A DNA stretch of 64,000 nt, from positions 20,274,501 through 20,338,500 of the forward strand of contig CM042551.1 of the NCBI GenBank assembly GCA_023630585.1, in the 5' to 3' direction. The DNA comes from Cranoglanis bouderius. Taxonomy: Eukaryota > Chordata > Actinopteri > Siluriformes > Cranoglanididae. The notes under the pieces were generated by a model. It did not search any database. It was not told where the DNA came from and saw only the letters and a program-made list of their open reading frames with translations. Made by a program: the position numbers and the translations under genes. Of the stretch, positions 1-13,832 are shown piece by piece; positions within the stretch are counted from its first letter, which is position 1; each line of letters begins with the position of its first letter.

Positions 1-607
1 TAAAATTCAATTAGCTATGTGGATTTAAAGACTAGCAGTAGTTTAATAAAGAGCAAGCCACCCCCTGCAGCTTTTCACCACCATGGGATGTTTCTTCTCT
101 CTCCACTTACACTTGCTCTAATACAGAAAGTGACCATACTTTTTTGTGCATTAAGTACATTTAAACAAACAAACAAACTCAAGAATGTATTTGAGTGAGT
201 GCAGATCTATAAACAAGTGGCAGTGAAAAATTTTTAACAGTGCAGTGTCAGAGCTGATTCTAGTTCAGTTATATTTTTCTATATGTTTCCCCTAATTCCA
301 GGTTTCTCTGTGTCTTCTATAGCCATTGGCATACAAGGTAAATGATTAACGTGGGAATCATTTGTAAAAGTCCAACAATTCAAGCCAGGCCTCTTAGGGC
401 TTTGGGAGGAGGTTTTGAAGTAGTTATCATCCTCACTCCCAGAGCCAAGGGAGAGAAGTAACATGTTTAAACATTTTGCAAAAGATAAATGTTATCTTGG
501 GACATGGTGGTGAAACATTAAAGCTTTGGTTGGGCTCAGATTCACAAAGTGCAAGCAGTTACTTAGCCCATACTACAGGGCTCTTGACTCATCTCTCTCA
601 AACAGAC

Positions 608-654
<47 letters not shown>

Positions 655-1186
655 AAAAGAAGGAAGTGCAGCAGACTATTTAGGTTCCCATGTTGAGTGA
701 AACCTAAAATTACCACCAGTCTGCTTAAGGAGGACTCATTTTTGAAGCGAGTCCCATGAGACTGCCTTAGCCATCACTGCCCTGCCTCTGGAGAGCCAAC
801 AAGCCTGTGTTTATACCATAGATAACCCTTCTGAGTAAACATAAGTTCGACTTGTCTGAGAGAACAGCAGACAGCTCGTGCCCAGCGTAGGAGAAGGCAG
901 TCTGGAGTCTGGGCGAGGGGTTGGCCCCACTTCTCCTTTGGTGCTATTTAACAGTCTGTCCGCCGAAAACTGGACCTGCTAAGGGAATTCCTGCAGGTTG
1001 GGAAGAAAGAAAGAAACAGAGTCAGATGTCAGCAGATCTGACTGGAAACATGAAAGTGTACAGGGTGAGTGAGGAGGCTGAATGTAAGGTAACGGACGCT
1101 TACAGGAGCGATGTGCTGGATGTTCAAAACCCGACCAACAAACATATGTATACCCCTTGTGTGTGTGTCTTTGCATATGAACAAAC
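1..1186. other. No gene recognised
   Basis: AT-rich sequence with one CA microsatellite. It could hold dock6 3' UTR or a terminal exon, but I see no convincing coding sequence on either strand. Confidence 0.5.
609..651. repeat. (CA)n microsatellite
   Basis: About 42 bases of CA in the region downstream of the last dock6 exon found. Confidence 0.95.
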
Positions 1187-1189
1187 ATA

Positions 1190-1729
1190 CAGTACTGTGC
1201 AAAAGTTTTAGTCACCCTATTTTTTTTTTTTTTAGTACAAACTTTGTTATAGATTTTTTATTTTATGACTTCTACATTATCAAGTCGGTACAAAAAACAT
1301 TTTAGATTCCCAAACATTAGTTTCCTAGCACAAAATTAAATGTTACAGAAAAATGTTTGTATGTCATTAAAGAAAGTAGCATATTATGTAAGAGACACTT
1401 TTCAGACAAAAAACACAATGAAGGCTGCTGGGTTTTGCTGCAAAAATAAGAAGCGAGTGCGAAAGTCAAAGTGTCCAGAAGAACTGTGTCTGGTTCTGCA
1501 AGATGCTCAATAAAACTTACCAGCTCATTTCCTTATGAAACTGCACTAATTGTACCAGAGACTATTTTTATTTTTAGTCACACCAGATATTGACTTTGTT
1601 TCATTTACTACTGTTTACTGCTCTGTACTGTATTTTTTTAAATGTAGAAACATTTAATTTCATTATTTTGAAGGCATCTTTGCTCTACAGCATTTCTTTG
1701 CATGTACCTAAAACATTTGCACAGTACTG
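1190..1729. mobile_element. MITE, copy 1 (CAGTACTGTGCAAAAG family)
   Basis: Inverted ends CAGTACTGTGCAAAAGTTTT and CAGTACTGTGCAAATGTTTT, TA on both sides, about 540 bp. Nearly identical to 37900-38430 and 30399-30833. It lies downstream of the last dock6 exon found. Confidence 0.88.
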
Positions 1730-2382
1730 TATTTGTGGATGTGGACCTAAAGTTGTGCATGCATGTCTCATCCTAGACATGACAGACTACACATACCTGT
1801 GTGCTGATGTGTGTGTTTGTTAACCTTGTATGTGCTATGTTGCAAGGCAGGTATTTGCCTTGCATTTCAGAATGATGACATGACTGAACCATGAAGTTCA
1901 AATATTTTTTATATTGTTTTTTCCCCCCATTAGAAACATCTCACAGACAATTGTTAATTAAGCTACATAACAGAGAGAAAAAAACAAGTAATGAATGAAG
2001 TCTGGAGTGCAAGCATGTCTAGCAGTCATCACCAACAATCATTTTCCAGGGAAATGTTTTTTTTTGGCAGGCTATTATCCATAATTATAGGCCAAAAATG
2101 GCACTTGGATATAAGTAACACATTTGTCAAAGCCAAACTCAAGCTATCTGACATTGTCAAGTACAGAAGAAATAATCATCAGTCTGCTGTCTGGCTTTTT
2201 TCCACCTACAGACCTAGTACCCCTAGTGTTGTCCATTTTGACAGAAATGTTTCTAAACTATTGGGGAGAAAAAACTAAAAATATAATATAAGAAGTGTTA
2301 AAAAGGAGTGCACCATTTATTTTTATTCGAAGAAGAACAAATCCCAAAGCCCAGGATTTAAAGATATAATGAATCCATTCCA

Positions 2383-2586
2383 TTACCTATGTGTAGGTGT
2401 GGTAGGCAGTATCTGTACAGCTCGATAGAGTTGGGGGATCTTGCGGTTAATGAGAGGGAACAGAGCCTCCTTCAGCTTACTGTAGTTCCTCTCTAGTTCC
2501 CTGTGGTACTCTTTCTGGTCCGGTCCAATCAGAGCCTTGTTCTTCCTCAGAGCATCCTCACATCTGCAATCGTGGACAATTGTGGT

Positions 2587-2632
<46 letters not shown>

Positions 2633-4061
2633 TCGGTTTATAGTTTCTTCACCTCTTCATGAAGTCCTTGAAGCAGAGACGTAGTTTGTTATGATGTCGG
2701 AAGAGTTTTGGGTCTTCTGGAATTTCAGACAAGAATACCTGGGCCACCTCGAGAGGACCCTATAGACACCACTGATGTTAATGAAGTTTACATCTACATA
2801 TACATTGCAATCAAAATTATTCAACCACCATTGCAAAGCTGGTTTACTGTCAAAATTTACAGACTGTCAGCTGTTTGCAATGAACAAATCGAACAAAAGC
2901 AATTGAAATAGTTCAACACAACGAATGCTTCAAGTGGTTTCCCCAAATTCAACTGAAAATGCAACTTATAATGACTTCTCCAGTCTCAAAATTATTCAAC
3001 CCCCAGAATAGAATCCCTCACAACAGCACAAATATGCAAAACAGGTGTTGTCTCAAGCAAACTTGATGCAACTAATCAAGGGCTTCATTAGTTGTACCAG
3101 GTGTCCTTGAGCTGGAACACATGAAATACCTGAACTGGCTAGGGGCAGAAAATACATGAAATAACTGGACACGGCAGAAAAAGGAAGCTATCAATGGCTG
3201 CAACCAGATTTCTGAGAAGGCAGTAGAAACCTGCAGCGTGTGGAAGGCAAGATGGATTCATTGAAGTATCACAAAATCCTAGGAGAAAACGTCATGCAGT
3301 CTGTGAGGAAGCTCAAGCTTGGGCGACATTGGACCTTCCAACAGGACAATGATCCCAAACATACCTCAAATTCCACCAAGGCTTGGTTGCAGAATAAGTC
3401 CTGTAAGATTCTACAGGGCCATCACAGTCACCTGAACCCTATAGTGGGAACCCTGGTGGGATTTGAAGAAGGTGGTTGCAGCACGCAAGCCCAAGAATAT
3501 TACTGAACTGGAGGCCATTGCTCATGAGGAATTCCCCAGGAACGCTGCCAGAAGCTGGTGTCTGGCTATGCATCTCGTTTGCAGCAGGTCATAACAGCAG
3601 AAAGGTGCTCTACTAAGTACTAAAGATGCTTGCCATGAAGGGGTTGAATAATTTTGAAACTAGAGAAGTCATTATAAGTTGCATTTTCAGTTGAATTTAG
3701 GGAAACCACTTGAAGCATTCGTTGCGTTGAACTATTTCAACTGCTTTTGTTTGATTTGTTCATTGCAAACAGCTGAAAGTCTGTACATTTTGACAATAAT
3801 CCTGATTTGCAGTGGGGGTTGAATAATTTTGATTGCAACTGTAACTAACTACACCACATAACATAGTACATAAAGCTTGCCTGGTTAACAGTGGTGCCCA
3901 CACAGCCCTGAAGCACCATCTGCAGCATCTTGGAGTCTGCAGGATCCTGGTGTGTGGCAAAGGCCAGCTCCTGAGTCTTCTTCTGCATGTCCTCAATAGC
4001 CACTTCAACTGGAACGAGGATTATCTGACAAAAGGGAGAGATCAAGTTTTAACAGACTTCT

Positions 4062-4098
<37 letters not shown>

Positions 4099-7000
4099 AT
4101 AATGCACAGCCATGTATGTGCTGCTACCTCTTCTTTTTGGATGACATTGATGCGGGTCTTGATGTAAGGGAAAGCATGTGAGGTGGTGAGGATGGTCTTT
4201 CGTTTGTACTGCTCGTGCAGGTCACCATGCGCACGGCCGTCTAGTGTAAATGGTGTGCAGTACATGAACATGCGCAGGTTGTAGTTCTTGTCAAAATATG
4301 TGATGCGCTCCTTCAGCTCGTATGTGTCAAAGAAGGGCTCCACATACGTAATTTGTAGGTATGCCTGGGTACAGGCACACAAAGACAAAGATTTGCTTGT
4401 AAAAATCAACAATGAAAAAAAGAGAAATAAATCCATCAAGCAAAAATTTTTGAGGCCGCCAAATTATTATAGATTTAGGAATGGGTTCTTTTGAGGTCTG
4501 ACCTTGTTGGGGTCCAGCTTGTTCTTGTCCACAGGGCTGGAGTCCTTGATAATCTCCACGACATCATCACCAAAGCGCTCTGAGTAGAACTCCTAACCAC
4601 AATATTAGGGTAAAAAATTTCTTTTCTTTTTTGCTCTCAATATGCTATGATCCAAGTTGTGATACCATTTAAAGGAATTTGTGACGCATCTCGAAATCAA
4701 AAACATGTATTGTACTTCTTGTAATGATGGTTGTGTGGAAGAAAGATACTTGCCTCCAGCCTGTGTGAAATCTCAGCCAGTTTTGTGATAGAAGGCTCCT
4801 TATACACAAACTCCTGTTCATCTAGGTCGCCGAAGCGGCAGCCGTAAAAACCCACACGGAAGTATGTCCCAAACATCCTCTACATCCTGTGGGAGGAAGG
4901 AAATATGAACAGAGGAGATAGATCAATAGATCGACTGATCAATTGATCGTTCGAGGCAGGCGGAAGTAGGTTTTATACAGATTTTATACAGAGGTCAGTT
5001 GGTTGCATTAGGTTGCAATGGACCTAGATTTCGGTCATTCTTGTTCTTACAAAATTGTGTAAAAGGCACACAGTGATAAAGTTAAAAGGGAATATTTTTG
5101 GTGACCTTATGAGGCAATAGTTGCTTTTTTTATTTTATTACACTCACCAGAGACATCCATCCAGCACAGACCAGGACAAGGAGATAATGGGGGGAAAAAA
5201 CAAAACAAAAACACAACAGATGGGGAAGGGGAGTGTGTGAGAAAAAATGTTGACATGTGACAGTGGTAAGTAGACATTTTATATTATGATACATGCAGTA
5301 AAATAGATATGAATATATTAGGAGTTATACCTCCCATCCTGAACTCTGCACACAGAATCAAAGCAGCACATTGAGAGAGGACACAGAGAATAGGGTATCA
5401 GCCAACAAGCAGGAAACATATCATGAAAAACCTCTGCCTACTAAACCCTTCAAAGAATACTATGCCTAGAAATTGCTAGGAGAGAAAGTGTGTTAACTCT
5501 TGTTAGCTGGTTCTCAACACATTTCACTAATTATTATCCACTTTAATTTTTGATGGATAAAAAATACCCATACTGACTGCAGGCATCATGTGGAATTGTA
5601 ATTTTGTGTGAAAACAAAGCCATTAAACAGACCTGATTGTAGATTTTGTTGAAGGCATCCTGAAGCTTGCCATGGATGGAGGCCAGCTTCTTAAAGTCTC
5701 TGTTGGCCTCATGGATGGGGCAGAGAATCTTATAGACTTCATTAATGGCTTCATACATACCAGCCTGGAGTAAACACAACCACTTATTTATATATAAGAG
5801 ACATCTAGTACATGTATATCTACTATATATACATATATATGCAAGTACAAATCACATCCAGGGTTAGAGATGGTCTATTCAATGTAATCAGTGAGAGTTA
5901 GCCAATGAGGCCCTTGTATGCGTGCTGTATGACTCATGCCCTCACCATGTTAAAGGAGGCCGCTGCTTGTTCCAGCAAACCCACCAGTCCAACCTCGCTG
6001 AAATATTTCCCCGCACAGATGCCCTCTTCCTCCGGGGACAAGATGTCGTCAGATACAGCAGACTCTTCCAGCACGTTAGAGGAGATATTCTATCCACACC
6101 CAGATATGAAACACAGTGTGATCACATCCACCCCAACATAAGCTTTTTAACAATTTGATTGATGTATTTTTAACCACATGAGCTATCACATATACCCACC
6201 TAAACAGGAATAGAGTGGCTCAAGACCAATGAAAACGAAATTTGAAACCAATCAAATCAAATGGTCGGTGTAAACAAAAATGTAACAAGTTTAGGATACA
6301 AAGTTAGGATACATGCAAAACTGGCATTTGGAATTCATTCACATTTATGAAAAACTTTGCAAACAGTCATGGGAAAAAGAAAGTGCACCCCCCCCCCCCC
6401 CCTTCAATTCTATGTTTTTATTTATCAGGGCCTAAATAACAATTGTGTGGTCCTCACCAACGTCTATAATCAAACAAATAACCTCTGGTGACAACAAAAA
6501 ACACAACAGATTTCAATATATAGTCGTTTCCCCCCCCAAAAAAAAAGTAAACCAACATTCATAACCCAGGTGGGAAAAAATAAGTACACCCTATATTTCA
6601 GTAACATATAGAACCACCTTTAGCAACAATAACTTGAAGTAAATATTTTCTGTAGGAGTTTCATCAGTCCCTCACATCGTTTTGGAGAGGTTTTGGCCCA
6701 CTGTTCTTTACAATATTACTTCAGTTCATTGATGTTTGGGGACATTTGTTTGTGCACAGCTCTCTTAAGATCCCTCCACAGCATCTCAATAGGGCTGAGG
6801 TCTGAACTTTGACTTGGCCATTCCAGCACCTTGATTGTTTTCTTCTTTAGCCATTCAGATGTCAATTTGCTGATGTGTTTGGGATCTCTGTCCTGTTGCA
6901 TGACCCAGTTTCAGCCCAGTATAAGCTGCTGGACAGATGGCCTAACATTTGTCTCAAGAATATTCTGGTATAAAGTGGAGTTCATCGTTGTTTCAATGAC

Positions 7001-8274
7001 TGCAAGTTTCTCAGGTCCTGTGGCTGCAAAACAAGCCCAAATCATCACCCCTCCACCACCATGTTTCACAGTTGTTATGAGGTGTTTGTGGTGATACGCT
7101 GTATTTGGATTTCGCCTAACATAATGCTGTGCATGATGACCAATCATCTCCACCTTGTTCTCATCAGTCCAAAGGATATTGCTCCAGAACGTTTGTGGTT
7201 TGTTCAGATGCAATTTTGCAAACCTAAGTCGTGCTGCCGTTTCCTAGCCACCCTTCCATGAAAGCCATACTTACTCAAGTCTTTTTCTGATTGTGCTGTC
7301 GTGAAAAACCCAACAGCTACATCATGTGGCTTAAAAGCCTCTGTAAGCACAGTACATGTTTATACATGTACATATTTCTCACTGAAGAATGGTGAATTAC
7401 AAATTGTTTGGAGATGGCCTTATAACCCTTCCCAGATTGATGAGCAGCAACAATTGCTTTTCTGAGAGCATGGCTGATGTCCTTTCTTCTTGGCATGATG
7501 TAGACACACACCTGAGTGCTCCAGAACACCAAACTGCCAAATGTTCTGCTTTTATAGAGGTAGTCACACTTCCTGATGATTAATTAATCTTGTACATTTC
7601 ATTAGTAACACCTGGCTGCTAATTACTCTCTTAATGATTGTGGAAATCAGACGGGTGTATTTATCTTTTTCCTACCTAGTTTCTGAAGGTTGGTTTACTT
7701 TTTTGGGGGGAAATGACTGCATATTGAAATCTGTTGTGTTTTTCTGCTGTCAACTGAGGTTACATATTTGCTTATAGAGGTTGGTGAGGACCACACAACT
7801 AGAATAAAAACATAGGAGGGTGTAATTTATTTTTCCCATGACTGTATAAATATGGGCAAACAAAGTTGCCCTACCTGGAAGGAGACACAGCCAATGGGGA
7901 GGTAGCGACAGTCCTCCAGCATATTGAGGTACTCGGCTACTAGGGCAGCACTGTGGACCAGGCAGTGGGCGGCTTCAGCGTGGTTGCCTCTCTCTGAGTG
8001 CTTTCCGGCCATGTTCTGTAGCCAGGTGAGACGCAGGTCTGGAGAGTTTTGGTAGCCCTTGGCAATCCTATAACACAAAAACATCAAAAGAGCAAAATGT
8101 CAAGAGTGGTATATGGATGTACATGCACGTCTAACTTTATACGGATGTACATTTCTAGGATGAGACAGCTTACCTGTACATGAGGTCGAGTAGCATCTCA
8201 GGGTCCTGCTGATGCTCTTTCATCTTCACTGTGTCAGTGAGAATCATGTGCAGGTTGAACACAAGGTCCTGGAC
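2383..8274 (-). CDS. dock6: dock6 coding exons 39-49 (DHR-2, catalytic GEF domain)
   Basis: Exon 39 8174-8274 (VQDLVFNLHMILTDTVKMKE). Exon 40 7875-8067 (LTWLQNMAGKHSERGNHAEA). Exon 41 5946-6089 (NISSNVLEESAVSDD). Exon 42 5633-5764 (AGMYEAINEVYKIL). Exon 43 5331-5345 (SSGWE). Exon 44 4754-4879 (RMFGTYFRVGFYG). Exon 45 4503-4592 (EFYSERFGDDVVEIIKDSSP). Exon 46 4128-4364 (YFDKNYNLRMFMYCTPFTLD). Exon 47 3881-4024 (VEVAIEDMQKKTQELAFATH, ending TTVNQ). Exon 48 2653-2759 (GPLEVAQVFLSEIPEDPKLF). Exon 49 2387-2563 (RKIPQLYRAV). Exons 44 and 47 end in GC donors. The family nucleotide-sensor valine should be the V of VNQGPL, beside the exon 47/48 junction. Exon 49 either splices at 2386/2387 (AG then GTAATG) or reads on to TAA at 2383-2385. 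Paralogues continue for about 12-16 residues, so a further exon is likely but was not found. Confidence 0.92.
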
Positions 8275-9942
8275 CTGCCAGAAAAATGAAAAAAAAAAAG
8301 CTAAGAACCTGAGAAGGAAAAAAAAAAGAAAAAAGAACTAAAAGGTAATACTGAACCAGAAAGGACTGTGTGTGTTAGGGTGTGTGGGGAGAACCTGCTC
8401 TGGGAAGGGTGAGTCTCGAAGCTCTAGATCTTCCTCTGCATAGGTGAGAATGGTCTTGAGGGAGCGGCGCAGGTGTTCTTCGTTGAAGTTTTGGGAGGTG
8501 CCCACCAGTGATGATAGAGACATGGTAACCTGCATCTTCACTCGTGCAAAGTTCTGTAGGACCAAACCAGATGAAATACTTGCTCTCTGTTCAGCAAAAG
8601 TTTCTCACACCTTCACGTCTAAACAGATCATGAAGCTAAGTAAATGCTATGGTAAAATGGGGAATGTATGTTTGAGCCATAGATTTGAGTGCGTGTGTCT
8701 CACATTGCCGATCTCATAGTTCTGTCTCATGAGCAAGTAGAGGGAAGCACTGGCGTGACTGCGTACAGAGCCGATACTGCTGCTGCAGTGACGCAATAAA
8801 CGCAGACACAAATCAGCACACAGCTCTGTGTCCTCCTCAAAAAGCATCTCCGGGAACTGTATACACACACACACACACACACACGTGCAAGCACACACAC
8901 ATAAATAACACTACACAGAACATGGTAATAGGGCTGGGAAAATGGCAGTATAATATCAATATGCTGATATAACACCACATTACACTATTCGGAGATACTG
9001 TAGGTTATTGTCAGTATTTTTACAACATTAAGCAACTCAAAGTTATTTAGTTATTTACAAAAAACATTGTAATTTTGAAAAAAATTCCCAGCTTTTTAAA
9101 AGCAGCACTACTGTTTTACTGGCAATTTGTTAGCAAACCTAAGTACTTGTTACATACATTCACAGGCCACTTTATTAAGAACACGTGTCATTCAGGCAGT
9201 TATCCAATCAGCCAATCATGTGGCTCCAGTTCCACTAGAACTTCAGTTAATGTTCACTTCAAACATCAGAATCTCTGTGTGATCTCTGTGACTTTAACCG
9301 TGTCATGGTTGTAGGTACCAGACAGGCTGGTCTGAGTATTTCAGAAACTGATGGTCTCCTGAGATTTTCGCACATAACAGTCTCTAGAGAGAGACTATAT
9401 TTACACAGAATGGTGAGAAAACCAAAAAACATCCAGCGAGCAGCAGTTGTGTGGGTGGAAACGCTTTTTAATGAGAGAGGTCAGAGAAGAAAGCCTATGT
9501 AGAAGGCTACGGTAACTCGAATAACCACTCTTTACAACAGTGGTCAGGAGGAAGTCATCTCAGAATGTACAACACTTCAAATTTTGAAGCAGTTCGGCTA
9601 CAACGGCAGAAGAACACATCAGGTTCCACTCCTGTCAGCCAAGACCGGGAATCTGAGGCTACTGTGGACACACATTCACCAAAACTGGACAACGGAAGAT
9701 TGGAAAATGTCACCTGGTCTGATAAATCTCGATTTCTTCTGTGACATGAATATGATAGGGTCAGAAATTGGTGTCAACAGCATGGACCCGATCTGCCTTG
9801 TGTCATTCCATTCCAGGCTGATGGTGTGGGGAATGACTTCTAATAAAATTTTCCTGATAAAGTGGCCGATAAGTGTAAATTGTGTATAGTCATCAAGCAC
9901 CAATATATGTTTTTGCCATACTGCTCAAAACTTACCACTATT

Positions 9943-9989
<47 letters not shown>

Positions 9990-10491
9990 TTGTTTGACAC
10001 AAACTGCTGACTTATTTTGAAGATTACAAATGTATTTATTAATACCTTTATGTTTGATTACACTCACAATCACAAATACACCCCCCACACACATCCACCT
10101 ACAATTAACCGACACACCACACACACCTTGAAGACCAGAGCTCTCTGTGTTGTAAAGCAGTGTTGCAGAAAAAGGGCGCTCTGGTTGCAAGCCATGCTGT
10201 GGAGAAGTACTCTCAGCACTCCACCCAGCACACTCTCCTTCTGCTCAGATAGCACCACCGTCTGAGACACACACACACACAAATGCATTTTTGGATCAGA
10301 GATTCACTACCAAGTTTATAATACTTAGAATTATGTATGGTTATCCAGGAGCAACAAGGAGCAAGAGTAAGAGAATGAGGCAGAGCTTTACTTTGACAAT
10401 GATCTCCAGAGTGTCCAGGACTATTAAGGAAGCTTCAGTTGCCAAGTTTCCATCCACCACTGACTCCTGTTCCATCTCTGCTTTTGTCCTG

Positions 10492-10543
<52 letters not shown>

Positions 10544-13500
10544 ACATTTACGGAAAGTTTCACACACAGAAATACAGACTGGCTTACTTCTAATCACCAC
10601 ATCAACATTAACTCATTGGGTAACTAATATACAGGATTTCAGCCTGGATTTGAGAAGATATGAATAAATTAAAAAAAAGACTCACTTGTCAACTCTGTCT
10701 GCATTCTGTCTCCAGTGAGTGACATTCTTCCTCCATCGTACGTTCTCCTGGCCACCATAAGGGCTTCTTTCTGCAGGTAACACAGATATGACAAGTTCTC
10801 TTTCAAGCTTTCATTTCAGTAGATCACTATCGGATACGCCACTTTTTTTTTTATTGCCGTCCCCCCACAAGCAATAACCCATTACACCCGGCAGGACTGG
10901 CCAGCAGACGTGACATGTGTAGCACAGAGGCGGGCCTTTCTCCTAATTTATAATCCTCGGCTCAACGTCATCTAATCATTCTAAAACCACTTCTTGCTTT
11001 CAGAAGTATCTCTCAGACAAAGAGCATGACAGGGGGTGAGCTAAACTGTTCACAGAGTGAGCCAACTGCTCCTTTGATGAATGCTGCCTGCACCAGCGTC
11101 GCCCTCGTCAAACATTCGTCTGCTTACGGCTAGTCTGTCTACAAATAGTAGTCTTAGCCAGCTATCCACCACATAATTCTGTGTTAAAAAAAATTGTACA
11201 CCCAGGAATCTCCACTCACCATGGGAAAGGGCAAAGTCTTAGTGAAGATGTGTGACTGTGGGAACAAGATAAGCATGGACGTTCATCTGGTGTGTGCTAC
11301 GTACCTAGGGACACAGCAAGCCCAGGCCACGCTAGCATTCCTGGGATTGTCAACATTCTGCCTATTTTTCCTTTCAAAAGTTAGCACACCAAGCTAGACT
11401 GAAGGGCAAAGACCCCATGGTGGGAGCAGCCATGCCCCCACCACAAGACCCAATGGGTGGCTTGCAGGAACTGGCTATACCTGATGGAGCTAGCTAGGGT
11501 GACTTGCTCAGCAGGACAGCTGCTGCAAGTCTTCCTGAAATGCATTTTCTGATAATCCGCTACAGGAACCCCATCCAGGGAGGGTCAGCATTTGTCTGGG
11601 TCGACATGGAAGGCAATGGATTCGTCTGCTTACCTCCAGCGGAACCCCTCATGGCATCCCACCGCCTCCCCACCCAGAAGAGCTCCAATTTAATCTCATA
11701 AGCACACAACAGTGCCCAGTTCCAATAAAAATGTCCCATGGTGTGAATCAAGGCCACAAGCCGAGGGTTGCAAACATGTTGCAAAGTGCCCAGATGAAAA
11801 AAAGGTCTTATACGTGACATGCAAATTTCACATGCACACACGCACACTTCCAAATAACGCCACATGGGCATGCGTACCCATTCCACACAAGGAAAGGCAG
11901 CACCCTGGGCCTTGTTTTGGAGAATATCAAGTCATGATATTTGCACCGTGGCAAGTTGGTCAACGCTGCACACATTTGTAAAGTTTACCAGACTTGATGT
12001 GCCACTGGCTCACTCTGTACTCACTAGCAAACACTTCAGTCTGATCAGCTACGTTTGGTAGTGGTCATCCAGGTAAGCTCATCCAACAAATTGGGAATCA
12101 CGATATCCCATAATGAGATACTGAAATGAAATATTTGAAAGAGGACTTTAGGTTATGATTGTATCCTGGCAGAATGGAATATTGCTTCTGTGATGACAGC
12201 ATGAAGGGTCATGTCCCATAGTGAGATACCTCACTGATGCTATCAGATAACTGAAGTTACAGTTATGAGCTAAAGTTTTAAAAATCTTCTATCCCCATAC
12301 CCACAAAAAGACATATAGGTTCACCTCGACAGCGCCGGACCATCTCCTGACGGGCACCAATAGTGCCTAGTATGGCTTCCTCCAAACGGGCTTTCATGTC
12401 CTGAGACTTCTTAAACGTCAGACTGTTGATCCGCTCCAGAGCCTTCTTCCCCTGAGCTCAGATAACACAAAGCCACAAGCCCACCAAACCCACAACACAC
12501 AAAGGGAAATGATTAATGGTAACTGTTTCCTACTGTATCCCCCATTGGATAAAAATATATAAAGAACAGCATTAATGGAATAAGTACAGTGTAAGAGTTT
12601 TACATAAGCATCTTTGAAGCTTAACAATTGCTCTTAGACTTCAATTATAAGCGAGTTCCAAGTCCCCAGGTGCAGTACCTTGTACTCGAAGCAGGAGATG
12701 GCGAGGTGGAGAAGGTCAAGCAGTCGGTTGATGTGCAGCACAGACAGCTCTGAGAGCCAGCGCTCCAGCAAGGCTGCCTCAGCATTCTTCAACACCCACA
12801 GAACACACACCAGCAGAGTCCTGCTGCACTCAGCGGAGAGAGTGCTGCACTGACGACCCGCCTAAATTAAATACACACACACACACACACACCATAGGAA
12901 CATGTATCTTGTAACTGTCAATGTAATTACATTCTATTGTCGCCAGTTTACACACAAGCAATGCAGGGACTGGTCCATGTCTTGGTCTCACTGCTTTCTA
13001 GAAAAAGGGACCCGTTTCAGCAGTCACAATGGATGCTCTTAGACATCCTTAAAGATAAATGCATAGACTCACACGACTCTCATCTCCCCTTCATATGAAA
13101 GTTGTTAACTGAATACTATGGAACTGTGAAAGTACTCACTGTCTCACACATGAAAAACAAGGGCTCAAGGGCAAGCCATCTAGTGGCAGAGAGTAGTACT
13201 GCAGATGGGAAAATATTTTTAAAAAGATGTGCCTTTAAAAGTTGGTACTCTGGTGGTGATAAGCGACTAAATTAATACATCACCAAAACAAGAATGTATA
13301 TCCCATAGAACCTAACTTTACAGACTGGTTTGTTGCTCACCAGTGAGGACAGTGTGAAGGGACTGACTTTGGAATATGGTAGCGGCGAGCCGGCAATCGC
13401 CATAGCAACAGACGAACTAATTGTGCTGTTCTCTGGATCACCGTCATCGAAGACTGCAGAAGTGTGGCGTACACGCTGAGGTGAGGGGTCTACAGGAAAA

Positions 13501-13789
13501 ATGAACAAACAACAAAATGATAAACAATAAATAGATAAATAACGGTGGAAAAAAAAATGGCATGAAATATTTTAGTTTGGCTCACCGGTGAAATCATGGA
13601 GTTGGGATAGTGTTTCCATGACAATAGGAATGAGTGGCAGATAGAGCTGCGCGATATGGGCTCGAACCTGGAGGTCGGTGTAGCGTGGGTCTGCATCATG
13701 ACTGCACAGGAGAGAGTGCACCGCACTGATCGCCTTTTTGTGCAGGAAGAACATGCTGCTGGAGTGACAGTGAATTAGGTTAGTGTGAT

Positions 13790-13832
<43 letters not shown>

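Noticed and set aside
701..765. Candidate terminal dock6 exon (AG acceptor, then a short frame ending SKMSPP stop on the minus strand)
   Set aside because: The peptide does not match the conserved DOCK6/7 tail and the acceptor has no pyrimidine tract.
11560..11886. 108-codon minus-strand ORF in the intron between dock6 exons 33 and 34
   Set aside because: No domain or motif, the plus strand is open over the same area, and neighbouring dock6 exons splice across it in phase.
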